DNA of 14,673 bases from contig JAUUVJ010000039.1 of the NCBI GenBank assembly GCA_030589605.1, positions 1 to 14,673 on the forward strand. The letters run 5' to 3'. Within the stretch, counting starts at the first letter, position 1; the number at the start of each line of letters is the position of its first letter. The position numbers and the translations under genes were made by a program. This document shows positions 7,005-14,581 of this stretch, one piece after another. The stretch comes from Candidatus Hodarchaeota archaeon (GTDB taxonomy: Archaea > Asgardarchaeota > Heimdallarchaeia > Hodarchaeales > Hodarchaeaceae). The notes below the pieces were generated by a model that had not been told where the DNA came from, searched no databases, and worked only from the letters and a program-made list of their open reading frames with translations.

Positions 7005-9466
7005 CCGTTGAAACTCAAAGTGATCTTAGGAAAATTTATCAATTCATGCAGAATAGGCGTAATTTGATATTTTTCCTGGTTCTAATTGTAATAGTATTTC
7101 TTTCTATTCCTATCTCAAGTTTAAATACTATCCTAGACATTTTTGAGAGTTCTACTAACATATGGGTCAATGCTTTTTTCAACGCTTCAAATAATTTGGA
7201 AACAACTTCTGATCTTCTTGGATATGTATTAACTTTAATCCAAGGGGGAGTCGAAGGAATTTTTAATTTCATTGAAGACATGCTAAGTTTTTATGGTAGT
7301 ATAGTTGAAAATACACTGAATTTTTCATTCAATTTCGAAATAATCAACATGACAGGTTATATTCTTGCATTAATTTTTCTAATTACCCCTGTTTTATTTA
7401 TCGTTTTACTATTATATGTTCTCAAAAAAATTGGTGGCAAAAAAGGTCAATCGAATGAAAAAAATGGCGATTTATTAAATCCAAGAAATATTTTCTTAGT
7501 ATTGTTAATAATTCCTTTCGCCTCGGGGTTTCTCTGGATTCCAGCATTATTTGCATTAACTCTTCTCTTTTATTATGTGGGGTTAAAAATTAAAGAGGGG
7601 ACCGATTTAGTTAAAAAAAAGGATCTTATATTGTTAATAAACTGGAAAAAAGCATTTATTTTTCTATTATTTACAATTTTATTATTAATACAAATTCTAC
7701 AATCGATTTTACCTATGTTAATTGAGCCTGAACTAGATTCTACTCTATTGTCGTTTTTTTCACTTAAATCAAATGATGTATTTATCTTAATCCTAATGTT
7801 TGGAATCTTTTTCATTTTCATATTACCATACATTGAAATCCTTTACTTAAAATATGGTGGGGGAATGGAAATAGAAGTAAAGAATATCTTAGGTAATATT
7901 CCTTTTATCTTTTTACATGGAAAAAATCCTAAGGAAAGGCCTAAAAATTTTGAATTCCCCTCTGTTAATATGGTAATCACATACATCATACTTTTTGCGA
8001 TCATAATGCCGTGTTTCGACTCAATTATCTTACAAAGTTCCATATCCGATATTTTATTTATTATTTTGAATTTTCCTTGGATTATTGGGTTGATAGCTCT
8101 TGATCCCCTTCAATTCTTTGGACTTATTATAACATCAATTAAAACTTCATTTGATATTATTATTTCAGCATTGCGAATTATCGTGAACGGCTTTATACCT
8201 GCAGTACCAACAGACACTAGCATTCTCCGCGCTCTACAACCTTTTTTATTCCAGATAAGCGCATTTTTCCTGGTATTTCTTATAATTTATACCTTTATTA
8301 TGATCATTTTAAGTAAACAACAAAATCCAGTGAAAAGTTGGAAAAAGAATGTCAAGGAATTTAACTTGTTATTATTATTGATAATCGTATGTTTTATTAT
8401 TTGTGCAATATTATTTATCCTTAATCCTGAAACTTTTTACAATATTTATGGTGACCCATATGCAATCCAGACCGATCCTTGGTTTGAATCACAACCATGG
8501 GTTGGTATATTACTCTTTGTTCTATTATCTTTGTCAACAATTGGTATAACCTTTGCCTTGGTATGGATTTATATTCAAATTGTAGTAAAGAAAAGAAGTA
8601 AATCAATTATCGCAAAAATTATTATGATTAATGCATTGGTTGCGGTTATAGCAATAATAATGATTGTACCATTTATATGGATGATAAAGAACAGCTTGCA
8701 AACACAAATACAAAATTCAGCAGTATTAGAAGAGCAAGGATTTATTCCTGATCCTTTAACTCTTTCGAACTACGCCCAGATTTTCGGATTGTTTGAACCG
8801 CCATATGAAACTCTTGAATATCGTATAGTCACCTGGTTATTTAATTCATTAGTTACAGCTGTTGGTGTAACAGCATTTCTCGTAATTTTTTCTGCAATGG
8901 CGGGATATTGTTTAGCTAAGAGAAATTTTGTAGGTCGAAATGTTATTTTCGTCATTACTGTTGGTATAATGTTTGTTCCATCTTATGTCCAAGTTATTCC
9001 TTTATATCTAGAATTGAATAGATTAGGCTTTGTAGGATCATTACTTGGCGTTATTTTTCCGTTTTTGATTCAACCGTTTAGTGTTTTTTTGTGCACGGAA
9101 TTTATGCGTTCAATTCCAGATGATTATCTTGATGCAGCAAGAGTCGACGGTTATTCAGAATTTCAAATCTTCTGGAAGGTAGTTTTACCGTTATCAATTC
9201 CTGTAATCTCCGTAATGACGATAATTAATTTCATTGCAAACTGGAACGCTTTCTTATGGCCGTTATTAATCTTGGATCAATCTTCTTTAGCTCCTATGCT
9301 AAGAACTTTACCACTAGGTATATTCAGGGTTAATAACGAACTCCAAGAACGAGCTGGAGTAATCTTAGCTCTTGCTACTGTTATAGTTATTCCAATTTTT
9401 GTACTTCTATTTCTTGCACAAGATTATATAAAACGAGGAGTTACAATTGAGGGATTAAAAGGGTAA
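7001..9466 (+). CDS. Giant MalG-type sugar ABC permease with a ~535-residue N-terminal membrane extension
   Basis: Second permease subunit, 821 residues. The MalG/UgpE-like core is at the C-terminus (about 536-821): a first helix ending in VPFIWMIKNSL, LTLSNYAQIF, the EAA loop DAARVDGYSEFQIFWKVVLP (711-730), and the characteristic end RGVTIEGLKG. Residues 1-535 precede it and hold about ten hydrophobic segments. Notable within them are an amphipathic stretch (about 41-110, rich in Phe/Leu/Asn/Glu) and a lysine-rich loop (142-155). Ordinary MalG-type permeases have about 270-300 residues, so the extra part is almost twice the core. ATG 7001 overlaps the previous stop (ATGA), so no separate promoter is needed. 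With the C-terminal extension of the first permease it forms a continuous run of additional membrane-coding sequence. The extension matches nothing I recognise and may be an accessory membrane subunit fused to the permease. Confidence 0.87.
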   Translation: MTVETQSDLRKIYQFMQNRRNLIFFLVLIVIVFLSIPISSLNTILDIFESSTNIWVNAFFNASNNLETTSDLLGYVLTLIQGGVEGIFNFIEDMLSFYGSIVENTLNFSFNFEIINMTGYILALIFLITPVLFIVLLLYVLKKIGGKKGQSNEKNGDLLNPRNIFLVLLIIPFASGFLWIPALFALTLLFYYVGLKIKEGTDLVKKKDLILLINWKKAFIFLLFTILLLIQILQSILPMLIEPELDSTLLSFFSLKSNDVFILILMFGIFFIFILPYIEILYLKYGGGMEIEVKNILGNIPFIFLHGKNPKERPKNFEFPSVNMVITYIILFAIIMPCFDSIILQSSISDILFIILNFPWIIGLIALDPLQFFGLIITSIKTSFDIIISALRIIVNGFIPAVPTDTSILRALQPFLFQISAFFLVFLIIYTFIMIILSKQQNPVKSWKKNVKEFNLLLLLIIVCFIICAILFILNPETFYNIYGDPYAIQTDPWFESQPWVGILLFVLLSLSTIGITFALVWIYIQIVVKKRSKSIIAKIIMINALVAVIAIIMIVPFIWMIKNSLQTQIQNSAVLEEQGFIPDPLTLSNYAQIFGLFEPPYETLEYRIVTWLFNSLVTAVGVTAFLVIFSAMAGYCLAKRNFVGRNVIFVITVGIMFVPSYVQVIPLYLELNRLGFVGSLLGVIFPFLIQPFSVFLCTEFMRSIPDDYLDAARVDGYSEFQIFWKVVLPLSIPVISVMTIINFIANWNAFLWPLLILDQSSLAPMLRTLPLGIFRVNNELQERAGVILALATVIVIPIFVLLFLAQDYIKRGVTIEGLKG

Positions 9467-9468
9467 AT

Positions 9469-9474
9469 AGGTGA
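9469..9474 (+). promoter_or_regulatory. Ribosome binding site of the ATPase gene
   Basis: AGGTGA lies 6 bases before ATG 9481, just after the stop codon of the second permease (9464-9466). It is a strong archaeal-type Shine-Dalgarno sequence and fixes the ATPase start. Confidence 0.75.
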
Positions 9475-9480
9475 ATTTTC

Positions 9481-10629
9481 ATGGCACGAGTACTTATGGA
9501 TGACGTAATAAAGAAATTTGGCGATAATATTGTATTAACGAATATTAATATCGATATTGCGGATAAAGAAATGGTTGTTTTTGTTGGCCCCTCTGGTTGT
9601 GGAAAAACAACTGCAATGCGATGTGTTGCAGGGCTTGAGGAAGTATCAAGTGGAAATGTTTTCATTGGGGATAGATTGGTCAATAATGTTCCTCCCAAAG
9701 ATCGAGATATCGCAATGGTCTTTCAAAATTATGCTCTTTACCCTCATATGAAAGTATTTGACAATATTGCTTTTGGTTTGCGAGCACGTAAAATCCCTGT
9801 TGATCCAAAAGACCCAAATTCAAAGCTAAGAAAAATGACAAATAAAGAAATCGAAGAAAAAGTACATGAAGCTGTAAGAATCTTACAGATTGAGAACTTA
9901 CTAGGTAGAAAACCAAGTGAATTATCCGGAGGACAAATGCAAAGAGTAGCAATGGGAAGAGCAATAGTTCGAGAACCCCAAGTCTTCTTAATGGATGAAC
10001 CTCTTAGCAATTTAGACGCAAAATTAAGAACTCATATGCGAACAGAACTTAGACGATTACAAATTGAACTTGGTGTTACTACAATCTACGTTACACATGA
10101 CCAAGCTGAAGCAATGACACTAGGAGATAGGATTGCAGTTATGAATGATGGAGTGTTCCAACAAATTGGGACACCTGAAGTTGTATATAACAAACCTGTT
10201 AATAAGTTTGTGGCTGGTTTTATTGGTTCTCCTCCTATGAACTTTTTACCAGGGAAACTTGAACTCAGAGAGAAGCCTATTTTCATTACAGAATCAGTTA
10301 ATTTCGAAATTCCTGAAAACTTAGCGAATATGGTTAAAGAAAAAGCAAAATCTATAGATAATTTAATTTTGGGAATTCGTCCAGAAAATATTGAGGATAG
10401 CGAATTTACTTTGAAAAAGGACGATGGAGCCACCATTACGGCTGAAGTAAAGGTTCGAGAGAATCATGGTTCAGATATTTTCTTAAACACTCTAATTGGT
10501 AATACGACACTTCAAGCAAGAGTAAATACTGGAACATCGGCCCAAGTAGGGAAAACTATAGAACTAGTGCTAAATTTTGCGAAAGTACATATCTTCGATG
10601 GAGAAACAGAAATGAATCTTATTGTTTAA
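9481..10629 (+). CDS. MalK/UgpC-type ATP-binding subunit of the sugar ABC importer
   Basis: 382 residues, soluble, acting as a dimer on the cytoplasmic face of the two permeases to power uptake by ATP hydrolysis. All nucleotide-binding motifs are present: Walker A GPSGCGKT (36-43), Q-loop Gln82, signature LSGGQ (148-152), Walker B VFLMDEP (168-174) with catalytic Glu173, D-loop SNLDAKLR (176-183) and switch His206. Residues from about 240 form the MalK-type C-terminal regulatory (TOBE/OB) region, including LGIRPE (297-302). A short hydrophilic insertion (about 105-115, PVDPKDPNSKL) in the helical region seems longer than in common bacterial MalK. It is the last component of the importer, 14 bp after the second permease. 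Related MalK/MsmX-type ATPases can serve several importers, so it may not be exclusive to this one. Confidence 0.95.
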   Translation: MARVLMDDVIKKFGDNIVLTNINIDIADKEMVVFVGPSGCGKTTAMRCVAGLEEVSSGNVFIGDRLVNNVPPKDRDIAMVFQNYALYPHMKVFDNIAFGLRARKIPVDPKDPNSKLRKMTNKEIEEKVHEAVRILQIENLLGRKPSELSGGQMQRVAMGRAIVREPQVFLMDEPLSNLDAKLRTHMRTELRRLQIELGVTTIYVTHDQAEAMTLGDRIAVMNDGVFQQIGTPEVVYNKPVNKFVAGFIGSPPMNFLPGKLELREKPIFITESVNFEIPENLANMVKEKAKSIDNLILGIRPENIEDSEFTLKKDDGATITAEVKVRENHGSDIFLNTLIGNTTLQARVNTGTSAQVGKTIELVLNFAKVHIFDGETEMNLIV

Positions 10630-10640
10630 TTTAAAAATAA
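10630..10640 (+). promoter_or_regulatory. Candidate TATA box for a leaderless transcript
   Basis: TTTAAAAATAA begins at the ATPase stop codon and is centred about 26 bp before ATG 10661, the spacing expected if transcription begins at the start codon. No Shine-Dalgarno sequence precedes 10661, which fits leaderless translation. Readthrough from the transporter operon is also possible. Confidence 0.35.
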
Positions 10641-10660
10641 GTAATTTGGCGTAACGATTT

Positions 10661-11335
10661 ATGTCTAGTAGAATTGCTTGGGTTAGACTTATTACCTACA
10701 TTGGAAGTAGTATAATTTTTGTTCTTGAATTATATCGTCTCATTCTGACTTATTTAAGGTTCATCATTCAAATACCAGCATTCTATGCAATTCTAGAGGC
10801 ATTAATGCTTTGGGGTATATTTTTTGGTTACTTATGCTTGAATTTCGGCTTTTATAATATGTATAAGGACAATTATCTTCTATTGAACTCAGAAAATTAT
10901 TCTTTTCCGATATTGAAGAATACCATTTATTTTGGTGCTTTTATTGATATCCTAGTCTTTTTATTAGTCTTATCTCCTCCTCTCGATATTGTAAGTTCAT
11001 CATTTACAGATTTATTCTATCTAATGAAAAGTATTTTATGGATATTCTATTATTTTTCTATTCTATGCTGGGTATTACTAATTTGGAGTTTTATACATAA
11101 TAAAAAGGTTACCGATATTGTTGGAATCCCAAGAATGGTTATTCATTCCTTTCTTGGTATTTTGTTGATACTAATTTTAACTATAGACTTCTTTACTAAA
11201 TTAATTTTTACACAATCAATTATACAATTGTTTATTATTTTCACATTATATTTAGTAGTTTTGGTTTTTTTCATTCTATGTCAAGCTTATTTTTTCTTTC
11301 GTGTTACCAGATTTGCTCTACTTGTTCATGGATAA
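10661..11335 (+). CDS. Six-helix integral membrane protein, unknown function
   Basis: 224 residues with about six hydrophobic segments (roughly 12-33, 37-62, 83-105, 120-145, 158-178, 184-212), short loops and no recognisable catalytic motif. Conspicuous aromatic and charged positions are ELYRLILTYLRF near the first helix and FFFRVTRF near the C-terminus. It lies 31 bp after the ATPase gene on the same strand, so it may be cotranscribed with the importer, although a possible promoter sits in the gap. It could be an accessory subunit or sensor of the transporter, like the extra membrane regions of the permeases, but no sequence link to them is visible. I do not recognise the family. The start is chosen as the only ATG near the 5' end. 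Confidence 0.7.
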   Translation: MSSRIAWVRLITYIGSSIIFVLELYRLILTYLRFIIQIPAFYAILEALMLWGIFFGYLCLNFGFYNMYKDNYLLLNSENYSFPILKNTIYFGAFIDILVFLLVLSPPLDIVSSSFTDLFYLMKSILWIFYYFSILCWVLLIWSFIHNKKVTDIVGIPRMVIHSFLGILLILILTIDFFTKLIFTQSIIQLFIIFTLYLVVLVFFILCQAYFFFRVTRFALLVHG

Positions 11336-11440
11336 ATACAACCTAGGATAAAAAGAAAAAAAGCTTTTTGAATACATTGAGCAACAAATAATGGACAGTG
11401 AAAATTGTTTCTTGGAGGATAAACTGTGGAGATTAGAATG

Positions 11441-11665
11441 TCACCTTTTTTTTAAAGTAGATATCCAAGTATCTTGAAATTCAGCAGAATGAAAAAAAAT
11501 TCCATCAAAATCATAGGTTGATAATTCTATAGGTAGGTTTATTCTTCTGCATTCCTCATCTAACCACCACTAAAATTTAGAAAATTGTGGGAAGATTTTA
11601 TTAATCAAATTCCAGTTAAATTTCCCTTTAGTGTCGTAACTGAAATTTAATGTTAAGACTATAAA
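11441..11665 (-). pseudogene. Antisense remnant of an unidentified protein-coding gene
   Basis: Read on the minus strand from 11665 down to a TGA at 11443-11441, one frame gives 31 residues (FIVLTLNFSYDTKGKF and so on), a TAG at 11572-11570, then 42 residues (WWLDEECRRINLPIELSTYD through FQDTWISTLKKR). The composition on both sides of the TAG is balanced and protein-like, with Trp, Cys, His and mixed charges, unlike most AT-rich noncoding DNA here. No start codon precedes it, and a further in-frame stop lies just upstream at 11668-11666. I read it as the decayed 3' end of a gene once on the opposite strand. The family is not recognised. It could still be a chance open stretch. Confidence 0.42.
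11660..11665 (+). promoter_or_regulatory. Candidate TATA box of the beta-mannosidase gene
   Basis: CTATAAACT contains TATAAA at 11660-11665, predicting transcription from about 11688 and a leader of about 26 bases. AGGATGTGA at 11702-11710 differs by one base from AGGAGGTGA and ends 3 bases before ATG 11714, giving a plausible ribosome binding site. The mannosidase therefore seems to have its own promoter. Confidence 0.45.
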
Positions 11666-11713
11666 CTAATGAAATAATCACTCTTCATTATTCCTTCTAC
11701 AAGGATGTGAAAG

Positions 11714-13966
11714 ATGCTGAAAAAAGCGGTGAAACTAGAAAATTGGTTCTTTACTTCAATCAACTTAACAAAAAAAGAAGGATTACTAGATGAAATCAAA
11801 GAAAAATTCTCTATTGATTCATTGCAACTAGATTTAAAACCTTTTATTACCCCAGGGACTTTACAGTCAAATATGGTAAAGTATTTAGAGATAAATCCTT
11901 ATTACGAAGAAAATATGAGAGAATTGGACTCTTATGAAAATATGGCCCTTATTCTTTTTTCTGAATTCAATTTGGACAAAGTTGATGAGAAATTACAAAT
12001 CGTTTTTGATTATATAGATACAATATCAGAGATATACGTCAATGGAGCATTGATTGGGAAATCTGCAAATGCTTTCATACAACAAACAATAAAAATACCT
12101 CCAACTCATGTTTTAACAGGAAAAAATCTAATAACTGTATTCTTGTTTCCTGCAATGGCATATATTAATAAAGAAGTAGATTTACCAGAGATTCGTGACC
12201 GAGTTTTTGTTAGAAAGCCTGCATTTAATTATGGGTGGGATTTTGCGCCAAGAGTGATACTGACTGGGATAGGGGAATCATATATTGAATCAAGAAAAGC
12301 TCTAACTCTTGAAGACATCTTTATAGTTACAGAATCTATTAATTCACAAAAAGCAATAATCAATGTTGAATGGAAGACTAAAAGTTCTTATGCAGACAAT
12401 TTTTCTTTCCAGTTAGTTATAGAGGATGAAAAGAATGATGAAGTCCATAATCATCAATTCTCACAATTTCTAGAAATCGGAGAACATATTCATAGACAAA
12501 ACATAGATATTCGGAATCCACAACTGTGGTGGCCAAATGGGTATGGCAAACAAGCATTATATCGAATAGAGGTTAAAGAAAAATCTTCAGGAACCACAAT
12601 CCATTCATTATTTGGGATAAGAAAGACCGAACTACTCCTCAAAGAAGATAATGAAAATCGATTCATTTTCAAGATAAATGGTGTAAAAATTTGGGCCAAG
12701 GGGGGAAATTGGGTACCTACTGATGCATTGACAAATTTCAGTTCGAAGGCGAAATATAGGAAACTCCTAATGTATGCTAAGAATGCTAATTTCAACATGA
12801 TGAGAGTTTGGGGTGGAGGAGTAGTTGAAAAGAAGATCTTTTACGAATTATGTGACGAATTAGGAATTTTAATTTGGCACGACTTTCAGTTCGCGTGTAG
12901 CATGTATCCCGAAGATGATGTATATCTGAAAAACGTAGAAAGAGAAATTTCGGGGATTCTAACAAGATTACGTAATCATCCCTCAATTGCAATATGGTGT
13001 GGTAATAATGAGAATGAATGGATTGACTTTCAACATTATACAGAGAATTGTCGTGAAGAAAGAAAATTTGGCGAGAAATTACATCAATTGAAGAGGGATT
13101 TGTGTCAAAAACTTGATCCATCACGACCGTATTGGCGTTCAAGTCCTTGGAGCCCTACATCAGAGACATCTTTCTCATATGATCCTAATTCTCGGGATGA
13201 AGGTAATTGCCATGATTGGTTTGTCTGGCATGGGGTAGGACAATCTGATCTTCAACCTCCTGAATTCGAACACTATGCTGCTAATCATGCGAGGTTTATT
13301 TCGGAATTTGGAATTCAAAGCTTCCCTGTAAAATCTACTATTGATGAAATCTTTAGTAAATCAATTCAAGAATCCCCGAATAAAGTATGGGAATTTCATA
13401 ATTTAAATTTAAGTAAAATTAGAGTTAATATGAAAAAGTTCGGAGAACCACAAAATATAGAGGAATGGATCCTTTACACACAAGCAGCTCAGGCGTTTGG
13501 AATGAAATTTGCCATTGAAACATGGCGATCTAGGAAATTTGAAACTGCAGGAGCTTTATTCTGGCAGTATAATGAGCCTTGGCCCACTATTTGTTGGTCA
13601 ATAATCGACTACTACAATAATCTAAAAATAGCATATTATTTCATTAAACGAGCGTTTCAACCTGTAATCGCGATTTATGAAAAAGAGACAAATTCAATCA
13701 TTATTGTTAATGATTTTACTAAAACAATAGAGTGTAAGTTAGTACTACGTAAATATTCTAAATATTCCTTTTCAGAATTACTATCTATGAAAGAATATGA
13801 TGTTAAAATTGATTCGAATGGAAAGATCACTATCATTGATGATATTACAATCCTTTTGAAAGAGGATTGTCTTTGGATTCAGCTATTTTATGAAAATAAT
13901 TCATTTGACAGCATAATTCTTGCATGTGATCCATCTGAAATGAAATTTCCAGATCCGGAAATATAA
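11714..13966 (+). CDS. GH2 beta-mannosidase, C-terminal domain truncated by an in-frame stop
   Basis: 750 residues, no signal peptide, so it would act inside the cell, releasing beta-linked mannose from imported oligosaccharides or glycosides. The GH2 layout is clear: an N-terminal sugar-binding beta domain (about 1-190) with RVFVRKPAFNYGWDFAPR (163-180), an Ig-like domain (about 200-300), and a TIM barrel (about 310-640). In the barrel are NGVKIWAKGGNWVP (322-335), RVWGGG, NHPSIAIWCGNNENEW with acid/base Glu433, SEFG with nucleophile Glu531, and ALFWQYNEPWP (614-624). These are hallmarks of beta-mannosidases rather than beta-galactosidases, though related GH2 exo-enzymes are not excluded. 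The family is usually about 820-890 residues; here the last Ig-like domain stops early at TAA 13964 while its sequence continues in the same frame. The gene may thus be mutated, recoded or miscalled at its 3' end. It sits downstream of the importer, but has its own promoter. Confidence 0.9.
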   Translation: MLKKAVKLENWFFTSINLTKKEGLLDEIKEKFSIDSLQLDLKPFITPGTLQSNMVKYLEINPYYEENMRELDSYENMALILFSEFNLDKVDEKLQIVFDYIDTISEIYVNGALIGKSANAFIQQTIKIPPTHVLTGKNLITVFLFPAMAYINKEVDLPEIRDRVFVRKPAFNYGWDFAPRVILTGIGESYIESRKALTLEDIFIVTESINSQKAIINVEWKTKSSYADNFSFQLVIEDEKNDEVHNHQFSQFLEIGEHIHRQNIDIRNPQLWWPNGYGKQALYRIEVKEKSSGTTIHSLFGIRKTELLLKEDNENRFIFKINGVKIWAKGGNWVPTDALTNFSSKAKYRKLLMYAKNANFNMMRVWGGGVVEKKIFYELCDELGILIWHDFQFACSMYPEDDVYLKNVEREISGILTRLRNHPSIAIWCGNNENEWIDFQHYTENCREERKFGEKLHQLKRDLCQKLDPSRPYWRSSPWSPTSETSFSYDPNSRDEGNCHDWFVWHGVGQSDLQPPEFEHYAANHARFISEFGIQSFPVKSTIDEIFSKSIQESPNKVWEFHNLNLSKIRVNMKKFGEPQNIEEWILYTQAAQAFGMKFAIETWRSRKFETAGALFWQYNEPWPTICWSIIDYYNNLKIAYYFIKRAFQPVIAIYEKETNSIIIVNDFTKTIECKLVLRKYSKYSFSELLSMKEYDVKIDSNGKITIIDDITILLKEDCLWIQLFYENNSFDSIILACDPSEMKFPDPEI

Positions 13967-14325
13967 ACAACCTTTGATAAACAAAAAAGCATTTTAACCT
14001 TAACAACGTCACATGAACTAGCTTTTATGGTTGAATTATCTAATGAACTAGAACCTGAAGATAATTTTTTCCATTTAATTCCTTCTTTTCACCGAAAGAT
14101 TCACATTAATCGCTTTCCTGAAGACGAATCTATCGAAATTCGTATTTGGTCTCATAAGAAAAAAAAGACTACTCATTTTCAAGAATTTTTACATTAAAAA
14201 AACCTGCAATCATTAGCAATGAAAAAGAACCTTTGAATCTCCAGTTAACAGGTCTTATTATCCTCAATTTAATCTTGACTTCTGTTTTCATTGTTATTAT
14301 TATCTACAAGAAAAAAGGATATTAG
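13967..14325 (+). pseudogene. Detached 3' end of the beta-mannosidase gene (Ig-like domain and membrane-anchor tail)
   Basis: Directly after the TAA, the same frame stays open for 76 codons (13967-14194, stop TAA 14195-14197). It includes LAFMVELSNELEPEDNFFHL; EDNFFHLIPS matches the DNYFDLLPG-type motif in the last Ig-like domain of GH2 beta-mannosidases. The frame then passes a run of eight A (14159-14166). Shifting -1 there gives a longer tail, KKPAIISNEKEPLNLQLTG followed by a membrane helix (LIILNLILTSVFIVIIIY) and KKKGY, ending at TAG 14323-14325. Joined up, the protein would have about 870 residues, normal for the family apart from the anchor. I interpret this as one ancestral gene broken by a nonsense change and a frameshift; sequencing error is an alternative. 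Without an N-terminal signal the anchored form would face the cytoplasm. Confidence 0.72.
14161..14167 (+). other. Slippery heptamer A AAA AAG in mannosidase frame
   Basis: In the mannosidase frame the codons AAG AAA AAA AAG ACT create A AAA AAG at 14161-14167, the dnaX-type -1 slippery heptamer. A -1 shift enters exactly the frame encoding the membrane-anchor tail. The eight-A run is equally a hot spot for replication or sequencing indels. No clear downstream hairpin or upstream Shine-Dalgarno stimulator was identified. Confidence 0.45.
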
Positions 14326-14440
14326 TCAATAGGAATTATCAATAAAAGGATTATTAAAATCGTTAAACGTTGTTATTTGATCATTTTAAGCTTAATAAGG
14401 AGAGTAACAAAAAACTAAGGATTTAAATTCATATTCTTCT

Positions 14441-14458
14441 AAAAAAAAGGCGTTTTTT
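14441..14458. terminator. A8-GGCG-T6 bidirectional terminator-like element
   Basis: Eight A (14441-14448), GGCG and six T (14453-14458) form a self-complementary element with a T-run on each strand. It lies between the mannosidase remains and the next gene, where it could end plus-strand transcription. The pairing is only A-T, so the T-runs are the meaningful part. Confidence 0.35.
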
Positions 14459-14531
14459 CTATTTGAGCTGAAATATATAATTAACGCATTCGGAGAATTT
14501 TTACTAGTAATGTTAAAAATGAAAGCACAGT

Positions 14532-14541
14532 ATTATATATC
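14532..14541 (+). promoter_or_regulatory. Candidate TATA box of the last gene
   Basis: ATTATATATC is centred about 45 bp before GTG 14582, predicting a leader of about 20 bases that contains GAGGGAT (about 14570-14576) as ribosome binding site. A second box, AAATATATAA at 14471-14480, is a possible upstream alternative. Confidence 0.4.
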
Positions 14542-14581
14542 TGGATTGATATTGATGAATAAATGACATGAGGGATTAAAC

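Larger units (their letters stand above)
11336..11713. other. 378-bp intergenic region
   Basis: No intact gene is supported. It holds the palindrome AAAAAGCTTTTT (11358-11369), a possible weak terminator of the membrane protein gene; an eight-T run (11446-11453); an antisense stretch that still reads as protein (11441-11665); and a TATA box for the mannosidase (11660-11665). No tRNA, CRISPR or riboswitch-like structure was seen. Confidence 0.6.

Noticed and set aside
11391..11477. 28-codon plus-strand open frame starting ATGGACAGTG
   Set aside because: Short, without a ribosome binding site, and it overlaps the antisense remnant; no support beyond a start and a stop.
12792..13142. Long minus-strand open frames opposite the mannosidase, and similar ones opposite the binding protein, permeases and ATPase
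   Set aside because: They lie entirely within strongly supported plus-strand genes, have no ribosome binding sites of note and show no recognisable motifs; they are codon-bias shadows.
11570..13966. Stop-codon reassignment (for example pyrrolysine at TAG) to explain interrupted frames
   Set aside because: The mannosidase is interrupted by TAA, not TAG; the antisense TAG lies in a fragment without a start; and TAG, TAA and TGA all serve as normal stops elsewhere in the window.
14326..14581. Search for small genes, tRNA or structured RNA after the mannosidase remains
   Set aside because: All frames are broken by stops at short intervals and no cloverleaf or G/C-rich structure was seen; only TATA-like boxes and the A8/T6 element stand out.
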